52,124 nucleotides of DNA, taken from NCBI RefSeq assembly GCF_902381825.1, contig NZ_LR698973.1, positions 1,090,123-1,142,246 on the forward strand, in the 5' to 3' direction. This DNA comes from Pseudocoprococcus catus (GTDB lineage Bacteria; Bacillota; Clostridia; Lachnospirales; Lachnospiraceae). The notes below the pieces were generated by a model that saw only the letters and a list, made by a program, of their open reading frames with translations, made no database searches and had not been told where the DNA came from. This document shows positions 15,273-22,497 of this stretch, piece by piece (the first letter of the stretch is position 1; each line of letters begins with the position of its first letter). A program made the translations under genes and the position numbers.

Positions 15273-17018
15273 ATGAAGGTTATTGATTTTAAGAATGCAA
15301 GCTGTAAGCATTGCTATAAATGTGTTCGTTCGTGTTCTGTCAAGGCGATTAAGGTCAAAGATGCACAGGCAACGATTATGGATGATCATTGTGTCCTTTG
15401 CGGCACATGTCTGGAAGTCTGTCCGCAGAATGCCAAGACCTTTGTCAGTGATTTGGAGAAAGTCAAGGCATTCATTACAATGGGAGAGAAAACGATTGTG
15501 TCACTGGCACCAGCTTATCTTGGTATCTTTGATTATGACAAGCCCGGACAGGTTGTGGATGCGCTTTTGAGGCTTGGATTTTCTGAAGTGCGTGAGACGG
15601 CAGAGGGGGCAGCCTATGTGACGGAAGCTTATGCCAGGCTCCTGGAAGAAGGGCAGATGAAGAATATCATTTCCACATGCTGTCCAAGTGTGAATGAATT
15701 GGTAGAGAAGTATTATCCGGAGCTGGTGGAATATATGGCACCGGTTGTATCTCCGATGATTGCCCATGGCAAACTGATCAAATCCATGTACGGGCCAGAT
15801 GTGAAGGTTGTATTTGTGGGCCCTTGTATTGCCAAGAAGCAGGAAGCAGAGGGGGATGACCGGACAACCGGTTTTGTGGATGCTGTTCTGAATTTTGAAG
15901 AGATTGAATCATGGCTGCAGGAACGTGATATCTCCATCAGAGAATGTGAAGGAAAGCAGCCGACAAATCCAGATCCGAAGGTCAACCGCCTGTATCCGGT
16001 GACCAGTGGTGTTATTTCATCTGTTCTGGCGAAGAAAAAGGTGGATTCATATAAGAAGATTTTTGTAGACGGTATTGAGGATTGCCGTGAAGTTTTTGAA
16101 GATATGAAAAAAGGGCTGATCGATGGCTGCTTTATTGAGGCCAATATGTGTGAGGGCGGCTGCGTGAAAGGACCTGCCGTGAATAAATTACATATTTCCA
16201 AGTACAAGGCAACTATGGTGATCGAGGAACAGGTTGAGAAGCAAGATCCGGCGTATTCTCAGCTGGCAGGGAACATTGATATCAGCAAGCATTTCAGATC
16301 GGAGAGAATACAGGACGAAATGCCGACAGAGGAACAGATCACACGGATTCTCAAGGCAACCGGCAAATACAATAAGACACAGGAGCTGAACTGCGGTGCC
16401 TGTGGTTATCCGACATGCCGGGACAAAGCCATTGCCGTTTTTCAGGGCAAGGCAGAACAGGAGATGTGTCTGCCGCATGTGTATGAGAAGGCGCGTTCCA
16501 TGTCCAATGTGGTGCTGGAAGCTACACCTGAAATCGTTTTGATCGTGGATTCAGCTTTCCAGATCATTGAGTTTAATAAGCGGGCAGAGGATGTTTTTGG
16601 TATCAACAAATCAGAGGCTGTCAATAAGATGATCTTTGAGATTATGGATGCTTCCGATTTTGAACAGGTTCTGGAGGATCACCTGTCCATCAAACGCAAG
16701 AAGATACATCTCAGCGGTCTGGGACTTGTTCTGGTGGAGAATATTATCTATATTGAGGAAATGGATGCCATGCTGGCTATTTTCCAGGATATTACCGATG
16801 AGGAAGCGGAGATGGAACGTCAGCTTCAGATGCGGATGGATACGGTGGATATTGCGCAGCAGGTTATTGACAAGCAGATGACGGTAGCACAGGAAATTGC
16901 CGGACTACTTGGTGAGACAACTGCTGAGACGAAGGTGATTTTGACACAGTTGAGAGATTCTATGATGAAGGAAGCAGATCAGACTGATAGTCGTCGGAGG
17001 AAGATAGAATGGAAGTAA
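15273..17018 (+). CDS. Putative sensory [FeFe] hydrogenase with PAS domain (HydS-like)
   Basis: A 581-residue protein. Two [4Fe-4S] motifs open it (CKHCYKCVRSC and CVLCGTCLEVCP). The hydrogenase domain has H-cluster loops STCCPS (C136-C137), GPCIAKK (C185) and NMCEGGC (C293, C297). A [4Fe-4S] domain follows (CGACGYPTC, first Cys 374), then a PAS domain (about 407-510) and a C-terminal helix. There is no NAD or quinone module. Sensor hydrogenases with PAS and an adjacent phosphatase (group C type) have this layout. The last 10 bases overlap the phosphatase gene, so the two proteins are probably made together and interact. Signal output through the PAS/helix region is inferred. Confidence 0.9.
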   Translation: MKVIDFKNASCKHCYKCVRSCSVKAIKVKDAQATIMDDHCVLCGTCLEVCPQNAKTFVSDLEKVKAFITMGEKTIVSLAPAYLGIFDYDKPGQVVDALLRLGFSEVRETAEGAAYVTEAYARLLEEGQMKNIISTCCPSVNELVEKYYPELVEYMAPVVSPMIAHGKLIKSMYGPDVKVVFVGPCIAKKQEAEGDDRTTGFVDAVLNFEEIESWLQERDISIRECEGKQPTNPDPKVNRLYPVTSGVISSVLAKKKVDSYKKIFVDGIEDCREVFEDMKKGLIDGCFIEANMCEGGCVKGPAVNKLHISKYKATMVIEEQVEKQDPAYSQLAGNIDISKHFRSERIQDEMPTEEQITRILKATGKYNKTQELNCGACGYPTCRDKAIAVFQGKAEQEMCLPHVYEKARSMSNVVLEATPEIVLIVDSAFQIIEFNKRAEDVFGINKSEAVNKMIFEIMDASDFEQVLEDHLSIKRKKIHLSGLGLVLVENIIYIEEMDAMLAIFQDITDEEAEMERQLQMRMDTVDIAQQVIDKQMTVAQEIAGLLGETTAETKVILTQLRDSMMKEADQTDSRRRKIEWK

Positions 17019-18172
17019 GTGTTGAAACATGCTGGAAAAGTCTGAATAAGATACATGAGGAACTGTGCGGCGACAAAGTGGAGATCCTTAAGACAGAAGA
17101 TTCGGATGTGGTTATTCTGGCAGACGGTATGGGAAGCGGTGTAAAGGCCAACATTCTGGCAACGCTGACATCTAAGATCCTCCGCACGATGTTTCAGAAA
17201 GGAGCACCTATCGAGCAGGGGGTTGAGACGATCGCACGAACGCTGCCGATTTGCCAGGTGCGTCAGGTGGCTTATTCCACCTTCAGTATTTTGCAGATTT
17301 TTCATAATGGGGAAGCTTATCTTGTGGAATATGACAATCCGGGATGTATTTTTGTCCGGGACGGCAAATTGATGGATATCCCTTATACAGTCAGGGAGAT
17401 TGAAGGCAAGAAGATTAGAGAATACCGTTTTCAGGTTAAATTGAAAGACTGTTTTGTCCTGATGAGCGACGGCGTGATCTATGCCGGTGTCGGAGAACTG
17501 CTGAATTTCGGCTGGACGTGGGAAAGCATGGCGGACTACACCGTGAAATGTACCAGGGATACACTTTCGGCCAAGCGTCTGGCAGCGATGCTGTCCCAGG
17601 CCTGCGACGACCTGTATATGCAGAAACCGGGAGACGATACAACAGTGGCGGTAGCAAGAGTCATTGAGCGAAAAGTGGTCAATATCTTTACGGGCCCGCC
17701 GAAGGATATGGATGATGATGAGCGGATCATGCTTGATTTTATTACAAGTCCGGGCAAACATATCGTATCCGGAGGAACAACAGCCAGCATTGCTTCAAGA
17801 TATCTGAAGCAGCCGGTGACCAACAACTACGACGGCACACCGGAAGTGCCGCCGACATCTAATATCAAAGGCATCGATCTTGTTACAGAAGGTGTTTTGA
17901 CTATGAACAGAACTCTTTACCTTCTGCGTGAACTGGCCAAAGACGATGTGGATTTTGACATTTTCCTTCAGCTGGACGAAGACAATGGTGCGGCGAAGCT
18001 GGCCAAGATCATATCAGAAGAATGCACAGATCTGAATTTGTTTGTGGGCAAAGCCAACAACACAGCCCATGAAACGCTGCTCTTTGATGTCAGCGTCCGG
18101 CATAACCTTGTCGAGCAGCTCAAAGAAGCAGCAGAAAAGCTTGGCAAAAACGTCACCATACGGTATTATTAA
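17009..18172 (+). CDS. SpoIIE-type PP2C protein phosphatase paired with the hydrogenase sensor
   Basis: A 387-residue soluble protein. Residues ~1-220 form a SpoIIE-like PP2C domain: ILADGMGSGVKAN holds the first metal aspartate, followed by VLMSDGVIYAGVG and GDDTTVAVARV. The C-terminal ~165 residues begin FTGPPKDMDDDERIM and contain ISGGTTAS-like IVSGGTTASIASRYL; this unit occurs in hydrogenase-linked phosphatases and its role is unknown. It should dephosphorylate a serine/threonine-phosphorylated partner. Its start overlaps the sensor gene by 10 bases. Obvious candidate kinases in the window are the GHKL proteins at 5307 and 6953; this pairing is inference. Confidence 0.9.
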   Translation: MEVSVETCWKSLNKIHEELCGDKVEILKTEDSDVVILADGMGSGVKANILATLTSKILRTMFQKGAPIEQGVETIARTLPICQVRQVAYSTFSILQIFHNGEAYLVEYDNPGCIFVRDGKLMDIPYTVREIEGKKIREYRFQVKLKDCFVLMSDGVIYAGVGELLNFGWTWESMADYTVKCTRDTLSAKRLAAMLSQACDDLYMQKPGDDTTVAVARVIERKVVNIFTGPPKDMDDDERIMLDFITSPGKHIVSGGTTASIASRYLKQPVTNNYDGTPEVPPTSNIKGIDLVTEGVLTMNRTLYLLRELAKDDVDFDIFLQLDEDNGAAKLAKIISEECTDLNLFVGKANNTAHETLLFDVSVRHNLVEQLKEAAEKLGKNVTIRYY

Positions 18173-18214
18173 AGCAGACACTAAAATGCCGCATTTACGA
18201 CAGGAGGGATGCAG

Positions 18215-19204
18215 GTGTATACCTATTCGATGACACAATGGCTGGCATTTTTCTTCATCTATTGTTTCTTTGGGTGGTGTTTTGAATCGGTATATGTTTC
18301 AGTTCATGAACACAGATGGGTCAATCGAGGATTTATGACAGGCCCCTATATTCCACTGTACGGATCAGGCGCGGTTCTGATGCTTTTTCTCACGATACCG
18401 GTAAGAGGTAATTATCTGTTGATGTATATTGTGGGTGCCATCGGAGCAACGGTGCTTGAGTACATAACAGGAACAGTGATGGAGAACCTTTTTGGGGTCC
18501 GTTATTGGGATTATACGGACAAGAAGTTCAATTTCCGCGGCAGAATCTGTCTTGAAGCGACAGTTCTGTGGGGATTTTTTACCCTTGCCATGGTGGAAGT
18601 GATTCAGCCGCCCATCGAGCATATGGTGATGACGATCAATGACAGAGTGTTGTATTATATGACCTGGGGGATCACGGTTGTATTTACATTTGATTTTGCA
18701 TCATCCTTCAGAACAGCCATCGACCTGAAAGAAGTGCTTATTCAGGCAGAGCGCGCCAAAGAAGAAGTTCAGCGTATGCAGAAACGAGTTGAAGTACTTG
18801 AAGCTGTGGTGAATGATTCACTTGAAAGTGCGAAGGATGGAATGGAAGTCCGCTGGGATGAACAGAAGCAGAGAATGGCACTTTTGACAGAAGAGAGAAT
18901 GACAGAGCTTGCGAGACATATGGATGCCCTTCGTAAGCGCCTGGAGAACTCAGAGAGTATCGAAAGAATCCGTGAAGCGGTGGAAACATCGGGAGCCGGC
19001 GAGAAGCTTGAAGATATTCAGAATGAAATGCGTCAGATGCGCGGCAGAATTGAGGCGATGAGAATGCGTGCACGCACAAAGATGCATCCGAGACAGCTGC
19101 ATATGATGCTTCGAAATCCTTCTGCAAGATCTTTCAAGTACCAGGAAGGCTGGCGGTATCTGAAGAATAAGATGTCCCGCGGTGAGGACAATGAAAAGAA
19201 ATAA
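18215..19204 (+). CDS. CmpB-type (PF06541-like) membrane protein with coiled-coil tail
   Basis: About 329 residues. The N-terminal half has some five membrane helices and the family signature FFGWCFESVYVS...WVNRGFMTGPYIPLYG, with LEYITGTVMENLFGVRYWDY later; these proteins are annotated as putative ABC-transporter components but have no proven function. Residues ~170-300 are a charged, heptad-like coiled coil ending in a basic tail. GTG 18215 is preferred to ATG 18209 because AGGAGG lies only one base before the ATG but seven before the GTG. It follows the phosphatase by 42 bases and may be in the same transcript. Confidence 0.8.
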   Translation: MYTYSMTQWLAFFFIYCFFGWCFESVYVSVHEHRWVNRGFMTGPYIPLYGSGAVLMLFLTIPVRGNYLLMYIVGAIGATVLEYITGTVMENLFGVRYWDYTDKKFNFRGRICLEATVLWGFFTLAMVEVIQPPIEHMVMTINDRVLYYMTWGITVVFTFDFASSFRTAIDLKEVLIQAERAKEEVQRMQKRVEVLEAVVNDSLESAKDGMEVRWDEQKQRMALLTEERMTELARHMDALRKRLENSESIERIREAVETSGAGEKLEDIQNEMRQMRGRIEAMRMRARTKMHPRQLHMMLRNPSARSFKYQEGWRYLKNKMSRGEDNEKK

Positions 19205-19267
19205 ATGCGCAGGAATCTCTTTGTGCGTATTGAAAGAAAAAATAAAGTGATCGATGGAGGTTGACAA

Positions 19268-20092
19268 ATGAAAATTGCATTATGTCAGACAACAGTTCAT
19301 AAGGATTGGCATAAGAATCTCAGAAATGCAGAGCGCGTGATCGCAGATGCTGTCAAGACCAAAGCAGATATGGTTGTTCTGCCTGAGATGTTTATCTGTC
19401 CATACAACAAGAAAGCCATTTCGGCAGCTGCCCAGCCGGAAGGCGGGGAAGCATGGCAGGCGATGTCAGAGGCGGCAGCAAAGAATCATGTTTATCTTGT
19501 GGCGGGAAGTATACCGGAGAGTGCGGATGGGCATATTTACAGTACAGCCTATACTTTTGACAGAGAAGGCAGACAGATTGGCAAGTACCGCAAGATGCAT
19601 ATGTTTGATATTGATGTGGAAGGTGGACAGTATTACAGTGAGTCCAGCGTCATTACGGCTGGGGATGAAGTGTGTGTTGTCGAAACAGAATTTGGTCCGA
19701 TTGGTGTAGCTATCTGCTATGATGTGAGGTTTCCTGAGTTGTTCCGGCTTCTTGCGAAGCGAGGGGCAAAGGCGGTTGTTATGCCGGCATCTTTCAACAG
19801 AACAACAGGGCCGGCACATTGGGAGCTGCTGATGCGGGCACGTGCCCTTGATCAGGAGATGTACGTTCTCGGATGTGCGGCAGCAGGTGACCTGGCAGGT
19901 TCTTATAACGGATGGGGACATTCCATTGCGGTGGATCCATGGGGATCGGTCATGGAGGAACTGGGCGAGGGTCCGGGCATGCTGATGGCTGCAGTGGACT
20001 TCGCAAAGGCGGATGCAGTACGCAGTCAGATCCCTGTTTTGCAGCAGTTAAGGACCGATATTTATGAAGTTTGTGAAAAGACTGTCGGATAA
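19268..20092 (+). CDS. Carbon-nitrogen hydrolase (omega-amidase/nitrilase family)
   Basis: A 274-residue nitrilase-superfamily hydrolase with the catalytic triad in place: Glu in LPEMFICPY, Lys in YRKMHMFDID and Cys in GVAICYDVRFPEL. The sequence MHMFDIDVEGG and the length agree with omega-amidases (Nit2-like), which hydrolyse alpha-ketoglutaramate or alpha-ketosuccinamate to the keto acid and ammonia. It may also repair damaged metabolites. GGAGG lies before the ATG. It stands 64 bases after the CmpB-type gene and before the HU gene, with its own likely monocistronic role. Confidence 0.9.
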   Translation: MKIALCQTTVHKDWHKNLRNAERVIADAVKTKADMVVLPEMFICPYNKKAISAAAQPEGGEAWQAMSEAAAKNHVYLVAGSIPESADGHIYSTAYTFDREGRQIGKYRKMHMFDIDVEGGQYYSESSVITAGDEVCVVETEFGPIGVAICYDVRFPELFRLLAKRGAKAVVMPASFNRTTGPAHWELLMRARALDQEMYVLGCAAAGDLAGSYNGWGHSIAVDPWGSVMEELGEGPGMLMAAVDFAKADAVRSQIPVLQQLRTDIYEVCEKTVG

Positions 20093-20104
20093 ACAGAAAA
20101 AGCC

Positions 20105-20133
20105 TTGACAAAAGGGACAGAAACGTATATAAA
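20105..20133 (+). promoter_or_regulatory. Strong promoter of the HU gene
   Basis: TTGACA (20105-20110), 17-base spacer, TATAAA (20128-20133). Transcription would give a ~110-base leader. Confidence 0.85.
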
Positions 20134-20139
20134 TAGATT

Positions 20140-20245
20140 TGTCAACATTGAAGCGTATGGCCGAAAGAGCGGTAAATGCAAGGGTTTCCGCCGGTTTCAT
20201 TTGCAGAAGATGACTGCGTACGCTTATGATAATTGAGGAGGAATT
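20140..20245 (+). promoter_or_regulatory. Structured 5' leader of the HU mRNA
   Basis: AGCGTA near 20153 can pair with TACGCT near 20220, enclosing stems such as GCAAG...and CCGCCGG-containing hairpins and AAATGC/GCAAATG-type pairing. Then GGAGGAATTATA precedes the start. A fold of ~70 bases is likely; whether it regulates HU levels is unknown. Confidence 0.35.
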
Positions 20246-20248
20246 ATA

Positions 20249-20524
20249 ATGAATAAAGCAGAATTAGTTGCAGCAATGGCTGAGAAAACAGGCATGAAGA
20301 AGAATGATGCTGAAAAAGCTTTAAAGGCATTTGTAGATGTTGTTACAGACGAACTTGTAAAAGGTGAGAAGATTCAGCTTGTAGGCTTTGGTACATTTGA
20401 AGTGTCTGAAAGACCTGAAAGAGAAGGAAGAAATCCTAGAACAGGTGAGACAATGAAGATCGCTGCTTCTAAAGCGCCTAAATTCAAAGCAGGTAAGGCA
20501 TTAAAGGATATGATCAACGCCTAA
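20249..20524 (+). CDS. hup: HU-family DNA-binding protein
   Basis: A 91-residue histone-like protein. It begins MNKAELVAAMAEKTG and has the VGFGTFEV strand, the ERPEREGRNPRTGE arm with the conserved RNPRTG motif, and a C-terminal AGKALKDMIN helix. HU bends and compacts DNA as a dimer. It has its own consensus promoter and terminator, consistent with high expression. In Clostridia HU commonly precedes the rqcP-yabP-yabQ-divIC genes, as it does here. Confidence 0.97.
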   Translation: MNKAELVAAMAEKTGMKKNDAEKALKAFVDVVTDELVKGEKIQLVGFGTFEVSERPEREGRNPRTGETMKIAASKAPKFKAGKALKDMINA

Positions 20525-20540
20525 TCGAAGATAACACAAG

Positions 20541-20590
20541 AAGGATTCCCGCTCAGCATTTATCTGGTGAAAGGGAATCCTTTTCTTTTT
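20541..20590 (+). terminator. Terminator of the HU gene
   Basis: AAGGATTCCC pairs with GGGAATCCTT across a 22-base loop, followed by TTCTTTTT. Confidence 0.85.
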
Positions 20591-20606
20591 GTAAAGGAGA
20601 AATAAA

Positions 20607-20846
20607 ATGAGACTTGATAAATATTTAAAGGTTTCCAGACTGATCAAGAGAAGGACGGTAGCTAATGAAGCCTGCGATGCCGGTCGTGTGATGATTAACG
20701 GCAAAACAGCGAAGGCAGGTACAGATGTGAAAGTCGGCGATGTGATTGAAATCGGATTTGGTACAAGAAATGTCAAGGTAGAAGTATTGGATGTACAGGA
20801 AACAACCCGAAAAGAGGATGCGAAAGAGCTGTTCCGTTATTTATAA
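20607..20846 (+). CDS. rqcP: S4-domain RNA-binding protein RqcP (YabO)
   Basis: A 79-residue protein made of a single S4 domain (MRLDKYLKVSRLIKRRTVAN ... GRVMINGKTAKAGTDVKVGD). RqcP works with RqcH in ribosome-associated quality control, stabilising the tRNA on stalled 50S subunits during C-terminal tailing. In Bacillus subtilis yabO is followed by yabP, yabQ and divIC; the same order here supports the assignment over other small S4 proteins such as Hsp15. GGAGA lies before the ATG. Confidence 0.9.
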   Translation: MRLDKYLKVSRLIKRRTVANEACDAGRVMINGKTAKAGTDVKVGDVIEIGFGTRNVKVEVLDVQETTRKEDAKELFRYL

Positions 20847-20895
20847 AAAAGGTCATGAAACGGCAGGCTGTCTCATATACTAGGAGCAATAGCAG

Positions 20896-21204
20896 ATGCT
20901 GGCGGTGAAGTCTATGTATATGGAAGAACAGCCTGTGGTGAAGCCTCACAGACTGACAATGCAGAACCGGTCGACGATTCAGGTGACGGGGGTTTCGGAT
21001 GTGATTGCCTATGATCCCGGAGAGATCATTCTTGAGACATCGGCGGGCCTTTTGCTGATCAAAGGGGCGGAACTTCACATGAATCATTTGTCCCTTGAAA
21101 AAGGAGAGACCGGGGTAGACGGCAGAGTGGATAGTTTGACATATTCCGAAGCCAATGGCGGTGCAAGGCAGGCCGGAAGCTTTTTCGGGCGGCTTTTTAA
21201 ATAA
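20896..21204 (+). CDS. yabP: Sporulation protein YabP
   Basis: A 102-residue YabP/YqfC-family protein. The core HRLTMQNRSTIQVTGVSDVIAYD and ETSAGLLLIKGAELHMNHLSLEKGE matches the family, which functions at the forespore membrane/coat during sporulation. The C-terminus GSFFGRLFK is typical. AGGAG lies nine bases before ATG 20896. The yabQ gene begins 2 bases after its stop, so these are coupled. Confidence 0.93.
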   Translation: MLAVKSMYMEEQPVVKPHRLTMQNRSTIQVTGVSDVIAYDPGEIILETSAGLLLIKGAELHMNHLSLEKGETGVDGRVDSLTYSEANGGARQAGSFFGRLFK

Positions 21205-21206
21205 CC

Positions 21207-21647
21207 ATGAGTCAGGATGTGGTGTTTCAGGCAAGGCTTTTTGGAATGGCTGTCCTGTGGGGTTCGGGATTGATGCTGGCTTATGATTGCCTGCGGATGC
21301 TCAGAATGATGATCAGGCAGCGTAAAGGCATACAGGCGGCAGAAGAAGCTGTATTCTGGCTGCTGGCGGCCGGCTGTCTTTTTGGGTTGCTGTACCGTTT
21401 TAATAACGGTGCAGTACGCAATTATATTGTATGCGGAATGGGGACAGGCATGGTGCTCTACAGATGGCTGCTGTCATCCATGGTTGTTCGTTGGATGTTG
21501 GCGGTATTGCGCCCGATAAGACAAATAGTTCGAATTTTTAAAACTTTTGTGAAGAATGCAGGAAATACATTGCAATCTGCCGCTGCAAAGCGTACAATTA
21601 AAGGTAGAAAGTTACAACAAAGACAGGGGGAGCATGATGACAGCTAA
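21207..21647 (+). CDS. yabQ: Spore cortex protein YabQ
   Basis: A 146-residue membrane protein with about four helices; the first (MAVLWGSGLMLAYDCLRMLR) and second (AVFWLLAAGCLFGLLYRFNNG) contain conserved YabQ features. YabQ is needed for spore cortex formation in Bacillus. The C-terminal ~45 residues are basic. Its end overlaps divIC by 14 bases. The set yabP-yabQ-divIC is strictly syntenic with Bacillus. Confidence 0.92.
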   Translation: MSQDVVFQARLFGMAVLWGSGLMLAYDCLRMLRMMIRQRKGIQAAEEAVFWLLAAGCLFGLLYRFNNGAVRNYIVCGMGTGMVLYRWLLSSMVVRWMLAVLRPIRQIVRIFKTFVKNAGNTLQSAAAKRTIKGRKLQQRQGEHDDS

Positions 21648-21945
21648 CAGGCGGTCTGTCAGAAAACGCAGATCGAAGCATAAAGGCAGTATGAAGATCA
21701 TTACGTTGATCGTGCTGATGTTATGCGGAGTGTTTGGCGTTTTTACATGGCAGAATACACAGAAGAGTGAACAGTATGCTTTAGTACAGGAGAATCTGCA
21801 GCAGCAGATTGACGATGAAGAAGAGAACCAGAAAGCGATTGAAGAGCAGGCTGAATACCAGAAGACAGATGCTTATATTGAGGATCTGGCCAGGGAGAAG
21901 CTGGGATTGGTTCATGAAGATGAGATTATTTTCAAGAAGAAGTAA
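21634..21945 (+). CDS. divIC: Septum formation initiator (DivIC/FtsB family)
   Basis: About 103 residues: a basic N-terminus (NRRSVRKRRSKHKG), one membrane helix (MKIITLIVLMLCGVFGVFTW), a coiled coil rich in Q/E, and the conserved C-terminal segment YIEDLAREKLGLVHEDEIIF. It forms part of the FtsL/DivIC/DivIB divisome complex. ATG 21634 or 21637 follows GGGGGAGC; the longer frame from 21556 lies inside yabQ. Confidence 0.92.
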   Translation: MMTANRRSVRKRRSKHKGSMKIITLIVLMLCGVFGVFTWQNTQKSEQYALVQENLQQQIDDEEENQKAIEEQAEYQKTDAYIEDLAREKLGLVHEDEIIFKKK

Positions 21946-21973
21946 TAGAGAATAGAACGACAGAGGAATCAAA

Positions 21974-22405
21974 ATGGCTGATTTATTATATTATCTTGTA
22001 GAGAAAATGGCCGGGATTCATGATGCGCTTATGACGTTGAATGATTCTTATGAGACGATGCTCTCCGATAAGGAATTGCATTTTATTGTCATAGGTGTGC
22101 TGGGAATGGCATTGCTTCTTGTCATTTTTCCGCTGTTCAAAGCGCTCAGCAAGCATCATGTTCTGGTGATTGCATGGATTTACGTATTTACGGTCATGGT
22201 CGTTGTGACCTTTGCAATAGAGATCGGTCAGGGCATCACGAATACCGGGAATATGGAAATGGAAGATATCGTAAGCGGTCTGGCTGGATTTATGTTCCTG
22301 TTTATCATATTTGCGGTGCTGAGGGCGATTGTTCTTGGCATTGTACACCTGGTCAGGGGGATTATGGGCTGGGATGATGACGACGATGACGATGATGATG
22401 AATAG
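21974..22405 (+). CDS. Membrane protein with acidic tail (VanZ-like signature), unknown function
   Basis: A 143-residue protein with an N-terminal amphipathic part and three membrane helices. Between helices two and three it has EIGQGITNTGNMEMEDIVSGLAG, resembling the EIxQ...G.xDxxD...G signature of VanZ-like proteins. It ends in an uninterrupted run of nine aspartates plus glutamate, encoded by GAT/GAC repeats. In Bacillus this position after divIC is held by the S1-domain gene yabR, so the gene is a lineage-specific replacement or insertion. No function is assigned. Confidence 0.75.
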   Translation: MADLLYYLVEKMAGIHDALMTLNDSYETMLSDKELHFIVIGVLGMALLLVIFPLFKALSKHHVLVIAWIYVFTVMVVVTFAIEIGQGITNTGNMEMEDIVSGLAGFMFLFIIFAVLRAIVLGIVHLVRGIMGWDDDDDDDDDE

Positions 22406-22449
22406 AAAACAGACGGATAGGAGATGAAACTCTTATCCGTCTGTTTTTG
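22406..22449. terminator. Terminator between convergent genes
   Basis: AAAACAGACGGATA pairs with TATCCGTCTGTTTT; the A and T tracts make it usable by both the divIC transcript and the larA transcript. Confidence 0.88.
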
Positions 22450-22497
22450 TGTTATAGGTATGAAATATCAGCAATGCACCGATTGCTGTGGGGGTAT

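Noticed and set aside
22378..22405. GAT/GAC repeat as a separate microsatellite feature
   Set aside because: It is the Asp-rich C-terminus of the membrane protein at 21974-22405 and in frame.
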